NCBI RefSeq assembly: GCF_013322225.1
Contig: NZ_JAAMFB010000019.1
Coordinates: 233,773 to 297,772 of the forward strand
DNA from: Agrobacterium larrymoorei
GTDB taxonomy: Bacteria > Pseudomonadota > Alphaproteobacteria > Rhizobiales > Rhizobiaceae
Length of the DNA stretch: 64,000 nt
Direction: 5' to 3'
Both the position numbers and the translations under genes were made by a program. The notes beneath the pieces are model-generated. The model did not search any database. It saw nothing but the letters and a program-made list of their open reading frames with translations, and was not told the DNA's origin. This document shows positions 40,202-51,436 of the stretch, piece by piece (the first letter of the stretch is position 1; each line of letters begins with the position of its first letter).

Positions 40202-40477
40202 TTAATGTTCTTCGCCGAAGCGGTCCGCAACGAGCGCTTCCAACGCGGACAATGCTTCTTCAGCCTGATTGCCGCTCGCCTCCACCAGAACGGTGCAGCC
40301 GGGACTTGCCGCCAGCATCATCAGCCCCATGATAGAGGTGCCACCGACGGTCATGCCATCTTTGGAGACGGAGATAGAGGCATCGAAGCCTTCAACCATT
40401 TGCACGAATTTTGCGGAGGCACGGGCATGGAGGCCGCGTTTGTTGACGATCAGCAGTTCCCGCGAAAGAGGCGACAT
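40202..40477 (-). CDS. ptsH: HPr, phosphocarrier protein of the regulatory PTS
   Basis: 91 residues. His17 in NKRGLHARAS takes phosphate from enzyme I; Ser48 in VGGTSIMGLMMLAAS is the site used by HPr kinase. Rhizobia have no sugar-transporting PTS, so this belongs to the regulatory nitrogen-type PTS, whose enzyme I (PtsP) lies elsewhere. It follows the EIIA gene by 15 bp on the same strand, and hprK and chvG-chvI lie upstream. Confidence 0.95.
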   Translation of the reverse strand: MSPLSRELLIVNKRGLHARASAKFVQMVEGFDASISVSKDGMTVGGTSIMGLMMLAASPGCTVLVEASGNQAEEALSALEALVADRFGEEH

Positions 40478-40492
40478 CGGATGGTCTTCTTT

Positions 40493-40894
40493 TTATTTGC
40501 CGCTAAGAACGCGGCTGGCGACGTTGATATATTTCCTGCCAGCATCCGAGGCCTCCTGCAAGGCCTTCTCCATGTTATCTTCGGTGCGGATGCCCGCAAG
40601 TTTGATCAGCATCGGTAGATTAACGCCAGCGATAACTTCTACGCTGCCGGAACTCATGACGGAGATTGCCAAATTGGATGGCGTTCCACCGAACATATCG
40701 GTCAGAATAATCACGCCGTTTCCGTCATTGGCACGCGTTACGGCGTCGAGAATGTCCTGTCGGCGCTGATCCATGTCATCTTCGGGACCGATACAAACCG
40801 TCTCGATCAATTTCTGGGGGCCGACAACATGCTCTACCGCATGTTTAAACTCCTCAGCCAGCTTGCCATGGGTGACAAGCACCAGTCCGATCAT
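40493..40894 (-). CDS. PTS EIIA component, mannose family (soluble)
   Basis: 133 residues from the ATG at 40894 (MIGLVLVTHGKLAEEFKHA), AAGGGAG upstream; the long upstream reading frame is not expected to be coding. His9 in VTHGK is the phosphorylation site; ILTDMFGGTPSNLA and GVNLPMLIKL are family motifs. There is no EIIB, EIIC or EIID nearby, so it acts as a regulator, not in transport. Between ptsH and hprK; in Brucella and Sinorhizobium the same trio links carbon and nitrogen state to gene control. Confidence 0.92.
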   Translation of the reverse strand: MIGLVLVTHGKLAEEFKHAVEHVVGPQKLIETVCIGPEDDMDQRRQDILDAVTRANDGNGVIILTDMFGGTPSNLAISVMSSGSVEVIAGVNLPMLIKLAGIRTEDNMEKALQEASDAGRKYINVASRVLSGK

Positions 40895-41019
40895 GAAATG
40901 CTCCCTTGCACACGCATAATGATTGCCGACTATCGCAACGCCGCAATCCTGTCTATCGGTGGGGTCGCATCTTGATGAGGAAAAGACGAAGCGCAAGCCC
41001 CAAAATGCCGTAATTTCGT

Positions 41020-41484
41020 TCACATTTCCTTTGCTCGAAAGAGATTTTTCGCAAGTGCAGCAAATTTTCCATAGGGTGTGATGCTGGAAAGCGGGATTCT
41101 TATCAATGGCAGTCTCTGGCCAAACGGTAGCTCCAGCCATTCCTCATCCGGTGGGAGACGCGGGCTGCTCGCATGAAGTGTTGGCGTAATCGCATAATGA
41201 AGAATAGCCGATGGAACACTTTTCATGGACACGATGCCGCTTCCTCTAAGCTCGATCATCCCTGAAATAGAATCTGGTCTCTCAGCAAGGATTTTTTCAT
41301 CAAGCAGTGAAATGAAAACCTGGTCGTCGGCAATGAGGGCCGATCGTAGACCGCAACGTTCACCTTCCGTTAGAAAGCTGAAAGCGAGTTCGCTCTTGCC
41401 GCTACCGGAAGGGCCAACGAACAAAAGACCCGTTTCGCCAATGATGATCGCTGTGCCGTGGAAGTTGACGCGATCAGCGCTCAT
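41020..41484 (-). CDS. hprK: HPr kinase/phosphatase HprK, short alphaproteobacterial form
   Basis: 154 residues from the ATG at 41484 (MSADRVNFHGTAIIIGETG), about half the Gram-positive protein because the N-terminal domain is absent, as usual in alphaproteobacteria. P-loop GPSGSGKS (24-31), LIADDQV, and the HprK signature SGMIELRGSGIV. It phosphorylates Ser48 of HPr. The start overlaps the end of chvG by 11 bp, so it is tied to the ChvG/ChvI system in expression. Confidence 0.93.
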   Translation of the reverse strand: MSADRVNFHGTAIIIGETGLLFVGPSGSGKSELAFSFLTEGERCGLRSALIADDQVFISLLDEKILAERPDSISGMIELRGSGIVSMKSVPSAILHYAITPTLHASSPRLPPDEEWLELPFGQRLPLIRIPLSSITPYGKFAALAKNLFRAKEM

Positions 41485-43264
41485 GCGCGTGTGCTGCCGG
41501 AAGCGATAGGGTGAACCGGGCACCGGAAATCACGCCATACTTGTCGATTAGGTTTTCTGCCCTAAGCGTTCCACCATGGGCTTCCGCGATCTGTCGGCTG
41601 ATCGACAGACCAAGGCCAGAGTTCTGGCCAAAGCCTTCGCTGGCCGGGCGGTCTGTGTAGAAGCGTTCGAAAATACGGTCGATGTCTTCAGCCTGAATGC
41701 CTGGACCGTTGTCTTCGACACGAACGAGGCAGCGATCTTTCTGACGCAGAAGATGAACGAAGATGCGTCCACCGTCCTGCGATACGAAAGAACGAGCGTT
41801 TTCGATGAGATTGGTCACAATCTGGCCAAGGCGAAGATCGTGACCTGTCACGACATAGCTGGTCTTGGCGCCGGGCTTTTGGTCAGCAACATAGTCGATC
41901 GTAACGCTTTTCTTCTTCGCACCGATCTGGCGGGAAATCTCGACGAGACCGCTAAGGAGCATTTCGAGGTCTACCGGTGAAGAATCTGCGCGGGCAAGTT
42001 CCGCATCCAGACGCGACGCATCCGAAATATCACTAATCAAACGATCAAGACGGCGCACATCGTGGAAAATGATCTCCGTCAGACGCTGCTTGGATTCCTC
42101 TGTTTTTGCTCGAGGTAGTGTCTCGACGGCGCTACGCAGTGAGGTCAGCGGGTTCTTGAGTTCATGGCTTACATCCGCTGCGAAGCTCTCGATGGCATCG
42201 ATGCGGTCATAAAGCGCGTTGGTCATCTCGCGCAATGCGATTGAAAGGTTGCCGATCTCGTCCTGGCGGGCGGAAAAATCAGGGATTTCCTCTCGCGCTT
42301 TCGCACCCCGACGGACACGTATGGCCGCGGCCGAGAGGCGACGCAAAGGTGTCGCGATGGTGGAGGACAGGAGCAGCGATAGCACGATATTGACGAGTGT
42401 CGCGATGCCGAACACGCGCATGATGGCAAGGCGTTCGGCGTGAACGATCTTGTCGATATCACCTGCCTGCGTTGAAAGAAGAAGAACGCCAAGCACAGCG
42501 CGGAAACGTTGCACCGGCACGGCAACGGAGACGATCAGCTCGCCCTTTTCAGTCACACGCACGACTGCGCCCCGCACGCCGGTCAGCGCGTTCATCACCT
42601 CGGGATAGATGGAGCCATCGCCCCCTGGTGTCTCTTTATAAAGTGGGAGGCTGCTGGGTTGCAGCATGCGGTTGAACACGCTCGCGACCCATTCGCCCCA
42701 TGTCTGCGTTTCAGGCGTGACAGGTGGCAGGTCGTACCGGAGCACCTGACCGCGCGAATAGAGGTGGCGTGAGTCCAGCAGCATATTCGCATCGGCATCG
42801 AACAAGCGGGCGCGGGTGCGTGTAGGCGAAATCAAGCGTCTTAGAACCGGAGCCACCCGCTCTGGATTGATCGGAAAGCTCAGGTCCTCATCGTTCGGCA
42901 GAGGGGTGATGCTTTGCCCGGCCTGAAGTTCAAGCAGCTTTTCCGGGTTGATGGTGATCGAGTTGGTATCAACCGACGCCGAGGCAGAGATCGCACCGGC
43001 GATGATTTCGCCCTGGGTAAGCAGACTCTCGACTCGAGCGTCGATCAGGCCTTCGCGGAACTGGTTGAGGTAGAGAATACCGCCCACGAGAACGACGGTG
43101 GCCGCCACGTTGAAGAACAGGATGCGCCGCGTGAGACTGGAAAACACCGCATTACCGAAGATGCGCCGGATGATCGTCAAGGGATGAATCCGGTGCCGCC
43201 GCCCGCTTTCACGTTCGTCGGCATCGGAAGTATCCGATACGCTATCCTGCGCCTTGTTCAACAA
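41474..43264 (-). CDS. chvG: Sensor histidine kinase ChvG (ExoS)
   Basis: Membrane sensor of acid and envelope stress; in Agrobacterium and Sinorhizobium its activity is held in check by periplasmic ExoR, and it controls virulence, exopolysaccharide and envelope genes through ChvI. 596 residues: a membrane helix near 48-68, a periplasmic domain of about 200 residues, a second helix near 280-305, HAMP, the H-box FAADVSHELKNPLTSLRSA, and ATPase motifs NLIENARSF, EDNGPGIQ and GLGLSISRQI. The start is TTG at 43264; GAGGA lies 6 nt upstream and no in-frame ATG precedes it before a stop. 43 bp after chvI. Confidence 0.95.
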   Translation of the reverse strand: MLNKAQDSVSDTSDADERESGRRHRIHPLTIIRRIFGNAVFSSLTRRILFFNVAATVVLVGGILYLNQFREGLIDARVESLLTQGEIIAGAISASASVDTNSITINPEKLLELQAGQSITPLPNDEDLSFPINPERVAPVLRRLISPTRTRARLFDADANMLLDSRHLYSRGQVLRYDLPPVTPETQTWGEWVASVFNRMLQPSSLPLYKETPGGDGSIYPEVMNALTGVRGAVVRVTEKGELIVSVAVPVQRFRAVLGVLLLSTQAGDIDKIVHAERLAIMRVFGIATLVNIVLSLLLSSTIATPLRRLSAAAIRVRRGAKAREEIPDFSARQDEIGNLSIALREMTNALYDRIDAIESFAADVSHELKNPLTSLRSAVETLPRAKTEESKQRLTEIIFHDVRRLDRLISDISDASRLDAELARADSSPVDLEMLLSGLVEISRQIGAKKKSVTIDYVADQKPGAKTSYVVTGHDLRLGQIVTNLIENARSFVSQDGGRIFVHLLRQKDRCLVRVEDNGPGIQAEDIDRIFERFYTDRPASEGFGQNSGLGLSISRQIAEAHGGTLRAENLIDKYGVISGARFTLSLPAAHAHER

Positions 43265-43307
43265 TTGCGTTCCTCAGCGCCACGTTTTGCGGCGTCACTG
43301 ATTTGGC

Positions 43308-44033
43308 TTACGCCGCTTCGCGGAAGCGATAACCCACACCATAGAGCGTTTCAATCATGTCGAAGTCATTATCGACCAGTTTGAACTTTTTGCGAAGACG
43401 TTTGATGTGGCTGTCGATAGTGCGGTCGTCCACGTAGACCTGCTCATCGTAAGCGGCATCCATCAGCGCATCACGGCTTTTGACGACACCCGGACGCTGA
43501 GCAAGCGAGTGCAGGATGAGGAATTCCGTGACCGTCAGAGTTACCGGCTCGCCCTTCCATGTGCAGGTATGACGCTCCTGATCCATGGCCAACTGACCGC
43601 GTTCGAGCGTGCGCGCCTGCTGATCCGCAGAAGGTTTCAGAGGGCTTGCACCTGGAACGGCTGCATCGCGGCTGCTGGCACGGCGAAGGATGGCTTTCAC
43701 GCGTTCGACCAGCAGTCTTTGGGAAAAAGGCTTTGTTATGAAGTCGTCCGCGCCCATCTTAAGGCCGAACAGTTCGTCGATTTCCTCATCCTTGGAGGTG
43801 AGAAAGATCACGGGAAGATCCGATTTCTGGCGAAGACGGCGCAGCAGTTCCATCCCGTCCATTCGGGGCATCTTGATATCGAAGATCGCAAGCTGTGGCG
43901 GGCGCGCGATCAATCCATCGAGCGCGGAAGCTCCATCGGTGTACGTTTCGACCTTGTAGCCTTCCGCTTCGAGCGCGATCGATACCGAAGTCAAAATATT
44001 TCGGTCATCGTCCACTAGCGCAATTGTCTGCAT
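43308..44033 (-). CDS. chvI: Response regulator ChvI
   Basis: OmpR-type regulator paired with ChvG. 241 residues from the ATG at 44033 ([19 protein letters not shown]), with GGAGA 8 nt upstream; in-frame ATGs further up lack family support. Receiver domain: acidic DDD near residues 8-10, phosphorylation site Asp in [12 protein letters not shown], lysine in [10 protein letters not shown]-terminal winged helix ends [13 protein letters not shown] and YGVGYRF. Divergent from pckA across 339 bp, an arrangement seen in Agrobacterium. Confidence 0.97.
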   Translation of the reverse strand: MQTIALVDDDRNILTSVSIALEAEGYKVETYTDGASALDGLIARPPQLAIFDIKMPRMDGMELLRRLRQKSDLPVIFLTSKDEEIDELFGLKMGADDFITKPFSQRLLVERVKAILRRASSRDAAVPGASPLKPSADQQARTLERGQLAMDQERHTCTWKGEPVTLTVTEFLILHSLAQRPGVVKSRDALMDAAYDEQVYVDDRTIDSHIKRLRKKFKLVDNDFDMIETLYGVGYRFREAA

Positions 44034-44372
44034 GAAATTGGTCTCCATCGTCATTATATTTTTTACTCCCGACATCCACCCCAGCCAAGGTCGTGCGCCG
44101 TGAGCCTTTCTCATGAGTATAAAGCTGGAACAAATTGTGGCAAAGGCCAAGTGGCAATTCGCACATGGACTTTGGGAGTATTTTCTCCGCGTGGAGCGGA
44201 ACCATGTGCGCCAAGGGGAACTAAACCGATTTAAAATGGAATAAAATCTTTTAAATCGATTAATATATTGAAATTATTGAATTATTTAGTTTTGCGCCTT
44301 GCTATTTTTTAAACGACCGCTTAGCTTCCTTGAAAATTTCAACGGCTTTGTCTTTAGAAAAGGGAGCGCGCC
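44034..44372. promoter_or_regulatory. Divergent control region between chvI and pckA
   Basis: 339 bp without a gene. The half near pckA (44215-44330) is strongly AT-rich and contains the inverted repeat reported separately; the pckA ribosome-binding site AAGGGAG is at about 44360-44366. No unambiguous promoter hexamers were assigned on either side. Both promoters must lie here. Confidence 0.6.
44227..44258. promoter_or_regulatory. Paired operator-like inverted repeat upstream of pckA
   Basis: CGATTTAAAA and TTTTAAATCG, a perfect 10-bp inverted repeat with 12-bp spacer. The two CG steps lie 30 bp apart, about three helical turns, and each sits in a partly symmetric TAAxCGATTTA element like LacI-family operators. 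PckR, a LacI-family regulator of pckA in Sinorhizobium, is the obvious candidate (inference). Confidence 0.5.
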
Positions 44373-45983
<1,611 letters not shown>

Positions 45984-46009
45984 GAGAACTCCAATATTGG
46001 ATTTACGTG

Positions 46010-46032
46010 AAACCCGGCTTCGTGCCGGGTTT
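46010..46032 (+). terminator. Terminator of pckA
   Basis: Perfect 9-bp stem AAACCCGGC / GCCGGGTTT with loop TTCGT, followed by further T. A degenerate parS-like sequence overlaps its left side. Confidence 0.93.
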
Positions 46033-46095
46033 TTCATTTGAAGGGGCGGTTTTCATTTGGCGCATGATGTGGCATCACGCCTGCCGGAGAACGAC

Positions 46096-46530
46096 ATGGC
46101 CAGCGCCCCTCTTTATATCAGCAGCAGAATTACGATTGCCGGATGGGAACTGACGGAGCAATTCGTGCTGGCTGGCGGGCCGGGTGGGCAGAATGTCAAC
46201 AAGGTTTCGACGGCGGTGCAGCTGTTCTTCAGCGTGATGGACTCTCCAGCCCTATCGGATCGCATCAAGACCAATCTTATCAAACTCGGCGGCAGGCGCG
46301 TCTCGAAAGAGGGTGTTCTGATGATCGAGGCCAATCAGTTTCGCACGCAGGAGCGAAACCGCGAAGACGCGCGGGAGAGACTGAAAGAGCTGATCCTGAA
46401 AGCAGCCGAGCCACCACCGCCGCCGCGTAAAGCGACGAAGCCGACGAAGGGTTCGGTTGAGAGGCGGCTTAAAGCAAAATCCGGTCGCTCCGACATCAAG
46501 AAGATGCGCGGCAAGCCCGGTTCCGATTAG
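46096..46530 (+). CDS. arfB: Peptidyl-tRNA hydrolase ArfB (YaeJ), ribosome rescue factor
   Basis: Releases peptides from ribosomes stalled without a stop codon. 144 residues from the ATG at 46096 (MASAPLYISSRITIAGWEL), GGAG upstream; the in-frame TTG at 46057 is less likely. The catalytic GGQ loop is LAGGPGGQNVNKVST, and the basic C-terminal tail (KATKPTKGSVERRLKAKSG) that enters the mRNA channel is present. Convergent with coaA. Confidence 0.93.
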   Translation: MASAPLYISSRITIAGWELTEQFVLAGGPGGQNVNKVSTAVQLFFSVMDSPALSDRIKTNLIKLGGRRVSKEGVLMIEANQFRTQERNREDARERLKELILKAAEPPPPPRKATKPTKGSVERRLKAKSGRSDIKKMRGKPGSD

Positions 46531-46536
46531 CCATCT

Positions 46537-46554
46537 TGGGCTCAGACAAGCCCA
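46537..46554. terminator. Weak hairpin between arfB and coaA
   Basis: TGGGCT / AGCCCA stem of 6 bp with loop CAGACA between convergent genes; no T-tract, so only a possible terminator. Confidence 0.3.
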
Positions 46555-46562
46555 CGTAACGC

Positions 46563-47564
46563 CTACAGCTTTCTCAGCGCCACCATGTCGATCAGATGGT
46601 TTTCGCCCTTGCGGAGAATGAGGTCCGCGCGTGGCCTTGTCGGCACGATGTTTTCACGCAGGTTCTTCAGGTTGATGTTTTCCCAAAGTCCTTCTGCAAT
46701 AGCCAGCGCAGCCGCTTCTGAAATCGACGCATAACGATTGAAGTAGGAGGAGGGGTCGCGGAACGCAGTGTTCCGCAGGTTCATGAAGCGGTTCACATAC
46801 CAGTTGTGAATGATCTTCTCGTCAGCATCGATATAGATGGAGAAGTCAAAGAAATCCGACACGATTGGCACGATCCGCCCCCCGGCTGGCAGATTACGCG
46901 CCTGAAGTACATTGATGCCTTCGAAGATTAGAATATCGGGCCTGTCGATGGTGGTGAATTCGCTCGGTAGCACGTCATAAACGAGGTGCGAGTAACGCGG
47001 CGCCTGAACATCCGGCTGTCCGGCCTTGATGGCGGAGAGGAAGCGTAGCAAGGCACCGATATCGTAGCTTTCGGGAAAGCCCTTGCGATCCATCAGGTTC
47101 TCGCGCCGCAGAACATCGTTCGGGTAGAGAAAACCGTCCGTGGTGATGAGATCGACCTTGGGGCTCGAGGGCCAGCGCGCCAGAAGCTCTTTCAGAATAC
47201 GCGCCGTGGTGGATTTCCCGACGGCGACCGAACCGGCAATGCCGATGACGAAGGGAGTCTTGTTCACGTCTGCCATGTTGAGGAAGCGGTTGCGCTGGTT
47301 GAACAACAGCTGTGAGGCTTCCACGTGGGAGGAGAGCAGGCGTGAGAGTGAGAGATAAATCCGCCGGACCTCATCGAGATCGATTGGGTCGTCCAGCGAA
47401 CGAAGGCGTTTGACCTCGTCGGATGAGAGTGTCAGCGGCGTATCGGCGCGAAACTTCGACCATTCCTCAGAACTAAAGAAGTGGTAGGGCGAATATTCAT
47501 CTGGCCGGAAATGATCGAGCGTACTTGGCATGCCTTGTCCCCCCGTGCGTGCCATTGTCGTCAT
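46563..47564 (-). CDS. coaA: Pantothenate kinase CoaA (type I)
   Basis: First, regulated step of CoA synthesis. 333 residues, slightly longer than E. coli CoaA at the N-terminus. P-loop [16 protein letters not shown] near residues 107-122, [13 protein letters not shown], and the [11 protein letters not shown] segment are family-typical. The ATG at 47564 overlaps the hisE stop by 4 bp (ATGA), making it the last gene of the his unit; another ATG three codons later is possible. Confidence 0.96.
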   Translation of the reverse strand: MTTMARTGGQGMPSTLDHFRPDEYSPYHFFSSEEWSKFRADTPLTLSSDEVKRLRSLDDPIDLDEVRRIYLSLSRLLSSHVEASQLLFNQRNRFLNMADVNKTPFVIGIAGSVAVGKSTTARILKELLARWPSSPKVDLITTDGFLYPNDVLRRENLMDRKGFPESYDIGALLRFLSAIKAGQPDVQAPRYSHLVYDVLPSEFTTIDRPDILIFEGINVLQARNLPAGGRIVPIVSDFFDFSIYIDADEKIIHNWYVNRFMNLRNTAFRDPSSYFNRYASISEAAALAIAEGLWENINLKNLRENIVPTRPRADLILRKGENHLIDMVALRKL

Positions 47565-47884
47565 GTCTGGGGCCTTGATGCTTTTTCCTGAATTCCTGAC
47601 TGGCCCGTGCGGCGCTCCAGTTCGGCAAAAACCTCGGTCAGGGGAATGTCGGCGATCTTGAGAACCACGAGGAGATGGTACAGCAGGTCCGCCGCCTCAT
47701 CGGTCAGGTTTTTGCGGTCATTGGTAACAGCCGCGATGACGGTTTCAACGGCCTCTTCGCCAAGCTTCTTGGCTGCCTTGCTTTGGCCCGCGGCAAAAAG
47801 CTTGGCAGTCCAGGAGTTGTCAGGCGAGGCGCTGGCGCGTTCGGCGACGATGCGTTCGAGATCGGAAAGGGAAAACCCGCTCAT
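47561..47884 (-). CDS. hisE: Phosphoribosyl-ATP pyrophosphatase HisE
   Basis: Second step of histidine synthesis. 107 residues of the MazG-like all-helical fold: [17 protein letters not shown] with the metal-binding glutamates and [16 protein letters not shown]. Separate from HisI, as usual in alphaproteobacteria. 12 bp after hisF; overlaps coaA by 4 bp. Confidence 0.95.
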   Translation of the reverse strand: MSGFSLSDLERIVAERASASPDNSWTAKLFAAGQSKAAKKLGEEAVETVIAAVTNDRKNLTDEAADLLYHLLVVLKIADIPLTEVFAELERRTGQSGIQEKASRPQT

Positions 47885-47896
47885 GGTCTTTATCCT

Positions 47897-48673
47897 TTAA
47901 TCGAGCCGCATGGGAATGCCGTGACCGGCCATATAGGCCTTGGCTTCGCCGATGGAATAGGTGCCGAAGTGGAAGATGGAGGCGGCAAGAACGGCTGTCG
48001 CATGACCGTCCTTCACGCCCGCCACCAGATCATCCAGCGTGCCGACACCGCCGGAGGCGATGACGGGAACGCGAACCTGATCGGCGATGGTGCGGGTCAG
48101 GGCGATATCGTAACCGCTCTTGGTGCCATCCCGATCCATCGAGGTGATGAGCAGTTCGCCCGCCCCACGCTCGACCATCTTCACGGCGAATTCCACCGCA
48201 TCGATGCCAGTGGACTGACGACCGCCATGGGTGAAGATTTCCCAGCGATCCGCTTCGCCCGCACCGGACACCTTCTTTGCATCGATGGAAACGACGATGC
48301 ACTGGTTGCCGAACTTGTCAGCAGCCTGCGCCACGAAATCCGGGTCTTTCACAGCTGCCGAATTGATCGAAACCTTGTCGGCACCACAAAGCAGCAGCTT
48401 ACGGATATCGGAAACGGCACGCACGCCACCACCAACCGTCACCGGCATGAAGCAGTGATCAGCTGTGCGGGCAACCACATCGAAAATCGTGTCACGATTG
48501 TCGGAAGACGCGGTGATATCGAGAAAGCAAAGCTCATCGGCACCGGCAGCGTCATAGGCTTTGGCCGCCTCAACGGGATCGCCTGCATCGATCAGGTCAA
48601 CGAAATTCACGCCCTTGACGACGCGACCGTCTTTCACATCAAGGCAAGGGATGATTCGGGCTTTCAGCGTCAT
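47897..48673 (-). CDS. hisF: Imidazole glycerol phosphate synthase cyclase subunit HisF
   Basis: Closes the imidazole ring using ammonia from HisH. 258 residues, TIM barrel with the N-terminal [19 protein letters not shown] (catalytic Asp), TVGGGVR phosphate loop, and the second catalytic Asp in [14 protein letters not shown]. Overlaps hisA by 4 bp. Confidence 0.98.
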   Translation of the reverse strand: MTLKARIIPCLDVKDGRVVKGVNFVDLIDAGDPVEAAKAYDAAGADELCFLDITASSDNRDTIFDVVARTADHCFMPVTVGGGVRAVSDIRKLLLCGADKVSINSAAVKDPDFVAQAADKFGNQCIVVSIDAKKVSGAGEADRWEIFTHGGRQSTGIDAVEFAVKMVERGAGELLITSMDRDGTKSGYDIALTRTIADQVRVPVIASGGVGTLDDLVAGVKDGHATAVLAASIFHFGTYSIGEAKAYMAGHGIPMRLD

Positions 48674-49404
48674 GCGCGCGCTCCCTTGATCAGTGCCAGT
48701 GCCTCAGCCGGATCGATCCGGCCATCATAGAGCGCGCGACCGGAAATCGCGCCTTCCAGCTTGGCCGCATCCGGTTCCAGCATGCGCTTGATGTCATCAA
48801 TGGAGGCAAGGCCACCGGAGGCGATGACGGGGATCGAAACCGCTTCGGCAAGCTCGAGCGTGGACGACCAGTTGATACCGGCCAGAATGCCGTCGCGGTC
48901 GATATCCGTGTAGATGATCGCGGCAACGCCTGCACCTTCGAAGCGCTTGGCCAACTCGATAACGCCGAGTTCGGACGCCTCCGCCCAGCCTTCCACCGCA
49001 ACCTTGCCACCCTTGGCATCGATGCCGACGGCGACCTGTCCGGGGAAGCGCTTGCACGCTTCCAGAACCAGAACCGGATCACGCACGGCAACGGTGCCGA
49101 GAATAACGCGGGCAAGACCACGGCTCAGCCACGCTTCGATGTGATCCAGCGTGCGAATGCCGCCACCCAATTGCACCGGGTTCTTGGTGGATTTCAAAAT
49201 GGCACCGACTGCGTCGCCATTGACCGTCTGGCCTGCGAAGGCACCGTTCAGATCCACCACATGCAGCCACTCGAAACCCTGATCTTCAAAGGCTTTGGCC
49301 TGCGCGCCGGGATCGGTGTTGTAGACGGTGGGCTGGTCCATATCGCCAAGTTTCAGGCGAACGCACTGGCCCTCTTTGAGGTCGATTGCGGGAAAAAGAA
49401 TCAT
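48670..49404 (-). CDS. hisA: Phosphoribosylformimino-5-aminoimidazole carboxamide ribotide isomerase HisA
   Basis: Amadori isomerase of histidine synthesis. 244 residues, half-barrel repeat pattern shared with His[19 protein letters not shown] (catalytic Asp8), [22 protein letters not shown] with the second catalytic Asp, and [12 protein letters not shown]. 1 bp after hisH and 4-bp overlap with hisF. Confidence 0.98.
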   Translation of the reverse strand: MILFPAIDLKEGQCVRLKLGDMDQPTVYNTDPGAQAKAFEDQGFEWLHVVDLNGAFAGQTVNGDAVGAILKSTKNPVQLGGGIRTLDHIEAWLSRGLARVILGTVAVRDPVLVLEACKRFPGQVAVGIDAKGGKVAVEGWAEASELGVIELAKRFEGAGVAAIIYTDIDRDGILAGINWSSTLELAEAVSIPVIASGGLASIDDIKRMLEPDAAKLEGAISGRALYDGRIDPAEALALIKGARA

Positions 49405-49405
49405 G

Positions 49406-50056
49406 TCAGGGCTTCCAGCGCAGGAAATTCGAAATGAGGGCGAGGCCGAGCGTCTGGCTCTTTTCCGGGTGGAACTGAGCGCCAGCCTTGTTGTCGCGAC
49501 CGACGAAAGCCGTCATCGCGCCGCCATAACTGGTGGTGGCGATGACGTCTTGAGCGTGCTTTGCCGCCAGATGATAGGAATGGACGAAATAGGCGTGCAG
49601 GCCGTCGGCACCGGTCTTGATGCCATCGAAGAGCGGGTGAGGGTGGCGCAGCTCCAGCGTATTCCAGCCGATCTGCGGAATTTTGAGGGCAGGGTCGGAA
49701 GGCGTCATCTCAACGACATCGCCTTCGATCCAGCCGAGGCCTTCGCTAGTGGTCTTTTCAAGCCCGCGCGACGACATCAGCTGCATGCCGACGCAGATGC
49801 CGAGGAAAGGATGAGCCCTATTTTCCACCACATCCAGCAGCGCCTCATGCATGCCATCGACGGCGCTGAGACCGGCGCGGCAATCGGCATAAGCGCCGAC
49901 ACCCGGCAGAACGATGCGGTCTGCGGAGGCAACGCGCTCGGGCTTGTCGGTTAAATCGATCGTCGCATCGATACCGGCTTCACGTGCCGCACGCTCGAAC
50001 GCCTTGGTGGCGGAGCGCAGGTTGCCGGAGCCATAGTCGATAATTGCCACACGCAT
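49406..50056 (-). CDS. hisH: Imidazole glycerol phosphate synthase glutaminase subunit HisH
   Basis: Class I glutamine amidotransferase giving ammonia to HisF. 216 residues from the ATG at 50056 ([15 protein letters not shown]), which follows the stop of the upstream membrane-protein gene by one base (TGACATG). Cysteine nucleophile in [10 protein letters not shown]; His and Glu in AQFHPEKSQ. Confidence 0.97.
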   Translation of the reverse strand: MRVAIIDYGSGNLRSATKAFERAAREAGIDATIDLTDKPERVASADRIVLPGVGAYADCRAGLSAVDGMHEALLDVVENRAHPFLGICVGMQLMSSRGLEKTTSEGLGWIEGDVVEMTPSDPALKIPQIGWNTLELRHPHPLFDGIKTGADGLHAYFVHSYHLAAKHAQDVIATTSYGGAMTAFVGRDNKAGAQFHPEKSQTLGLALISNFLRWKP

Positions 50057-50057
50057 G

Positions 50058-50546
50058 TCAGCGCCTTCCATTCAAATCGAATTGGAACGAGCCAGCCGGA
50101 TCGTTCGTCATGAAACCACCCGTGGTGGCCCGCGTCTTCCACTCGGGCTGAGGGACCAGAGTATTCGGCTGTTCGCTTGTCGAGAGGTTGGAGAAATACA
50201 TCTCTTCCGCTGCCGATAAGCTGGGCGCGACGACCACGTCCTTCAAGGTCCAGCCTTTGGCCGTCAGGCTTTTCTGCAAAATATTGCGCCCTTCGAATCC
50301 GGCTATCAGTCCAATCGCGACTGCCATGAGCAAACCCGTAACGCCAAAGCCTTCCAGCCGGGACACCTGCCCGGCAGCGACCTGCAGAACGACGATTGCG
50401 ATTGCTACCCACCAGACTCGATGGATTGCGAACCAGAGCCAGGGAAAAAACAGCGCCAGGCAGGAAAACCTGTCCGGAATGAACCGCGTGGTGCGGTGAT
50501 CCCTGTCAGGGCCGCCCGGTGCTTCAAAAACCAGATAAGATATCAT
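50058..50546 (-). CDS. DUF2628-type small membrane protein in the his unit
   Basis: 162 residues from the ATG at 50546 ([17 protein letters not shown]). Two or three membrane helices between about residues 26 and 85 ([22 protein letters not shown], then [15 protein letters not shown]), then a soluble C-terminal tail. It resembles the DUF2628 family, whose role is unknown. It sits between hisB and hisH, one base from the hisH start, so it is surely co-transcribed and translated with histidine genes although no link to the pathway is known. Confidence 0.75.
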   Translation of the reverse strand: MISYLVFEAPGGPDRDHRTTRFIPDRFSCLALFFPWLWFAIHRVWWVAIAIVVLQVAAGQVSRLEGFGVTGLLMAVAIGLIAGFEGRNILQKSLTAKGWTLKDVVVAPSLSAAEEMYFSNLSTSEQPNTLVPQPEWKTRATTGGFMTNDPAGSFQFDLNGRR

Positions 50547-50618
50547 TGGCGTTCCTGACGACATCAGGAGCAGGGCAGGAGATTTAACATCCCCCTTGCT
50601 CCAACTATTGCATCCAGA

Positions 50619-51215
50619 TCAGGCCAGCATGCCCTTCGTCGAAGGAATGCGGCCTGCCTGCCGGGGGTCGATTTCGGTGGCGCTGCGCAGCACGCGGGCA
50701 ACCGCCTTGAAGCATGTCTCGGCGATATGATGGTTGTTCGCGCCATAATGGTTGAGAATATGCAGGGTAATGCCTGCATTCTGCGCCAGCGCCTGAAAGA
50801 ATTCACGCACCAGTTCGGTATCGAAGGTGCCGATCTTTGGCGCGGAGAAATTGACGTTCCAGACGAGGAACGGACGACCGGAGATATCGACGGCAGCCTT
50901 CGTCATCGTCTCGTCCATGGCAAGATCGAGCGAGGCGTAACGGGTAATGCCCTTGCGGTCGCCAAGAGCCTTGGCGATGGCCTGGCCGATGGCAATGCCG
51001 GTGTCCTCGACGGTGTGGTGATCATCGATATGAAGGTCGCCCTTCACATCGATCTCCATGTCGATGAGGGAATGGCGGCTCAGCTGGTCCAGCATATGGT
51101 CGAAGAAACCGACACCCGTCGAGATCTTTGCCGTACCCGTTCCGTCGATATTCACGCGCACCGAGACGGAGGTCTCGTTGGTCTTGCGGGAAATCTCGGC
51201 TGTGCGCTCTGCCAT
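50619..51215 (-). CDS. hisB: Imidazoleglycerol-phosphate dehydratase HisB
   Basis: Manganese enzyme of histidine synthesis. 198 residues from the ATG at 51215 ([16 protein letters not shown]), AAGGAG upstream; monofunctional, lacking the phosphatase half of E. coli HisB. Metal-binding histidines are in [44 protein letters not shown]. First gene of hisB-DUF2628-hisH-hisA-hisF-hisE-coaA; divergent from hslV. Confidence 0.97.
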   Translation of the reverse strand: MAERTAEISRKTNETSVSVRVNIDGTGTAKISTGVGFFDHMLDQLSRHSLIDMEIDVKGDLHIDDHHTVEDTGIAIGQAIAKALGDRKGITRYASLDLAMDETMTKAAVDISGRPFLVWNVNFSAPKIGTFDTELVREFFQALAQNAGITLHILNHYGANNHHIAETCFKAVARVLRSATEIDPRQAGRIPSTKGMLA

Positions 51216-51334
51216 TGCGGCTGCTCCTTGGAAAATATCGCCGTTCCTTATCAGCACCCCTTACAAATATCCAGTCATTCCATCACCTTGCCATCGTCTT
51301 GAATGTGACCCGTGGTGGCGTCGGGCCGATGAGA

Positions 51335-51362
51335 TTGCAATCGCCAAAACCGGACTTACATA
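51335..51362 (+). promoter_or_regulatory. Possible promoter of hslVU
   Basis: TTGCAA, 16 bp, TACATA, about 75 bp before hslV. A sigma-70-like match only. The CTTGAA at 51298 could be a heat-shock -35 but no suitable -10 follows it. Confidence 0.3.
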
Positions 51363-51436
51363 GATTGCGAAGAGAGCAGCACTTGAGGCTCGCAAGACAA
51401 TCATATGGAAGGCCCGACAGGGCAGACAGGTGTTTG

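Noticed and set aside
51216..51436. RpoH heat-shock promoter before hslV
   Set aside because: CTTGAA occurs at 51298 but no matching -10 element lies at the right distance.
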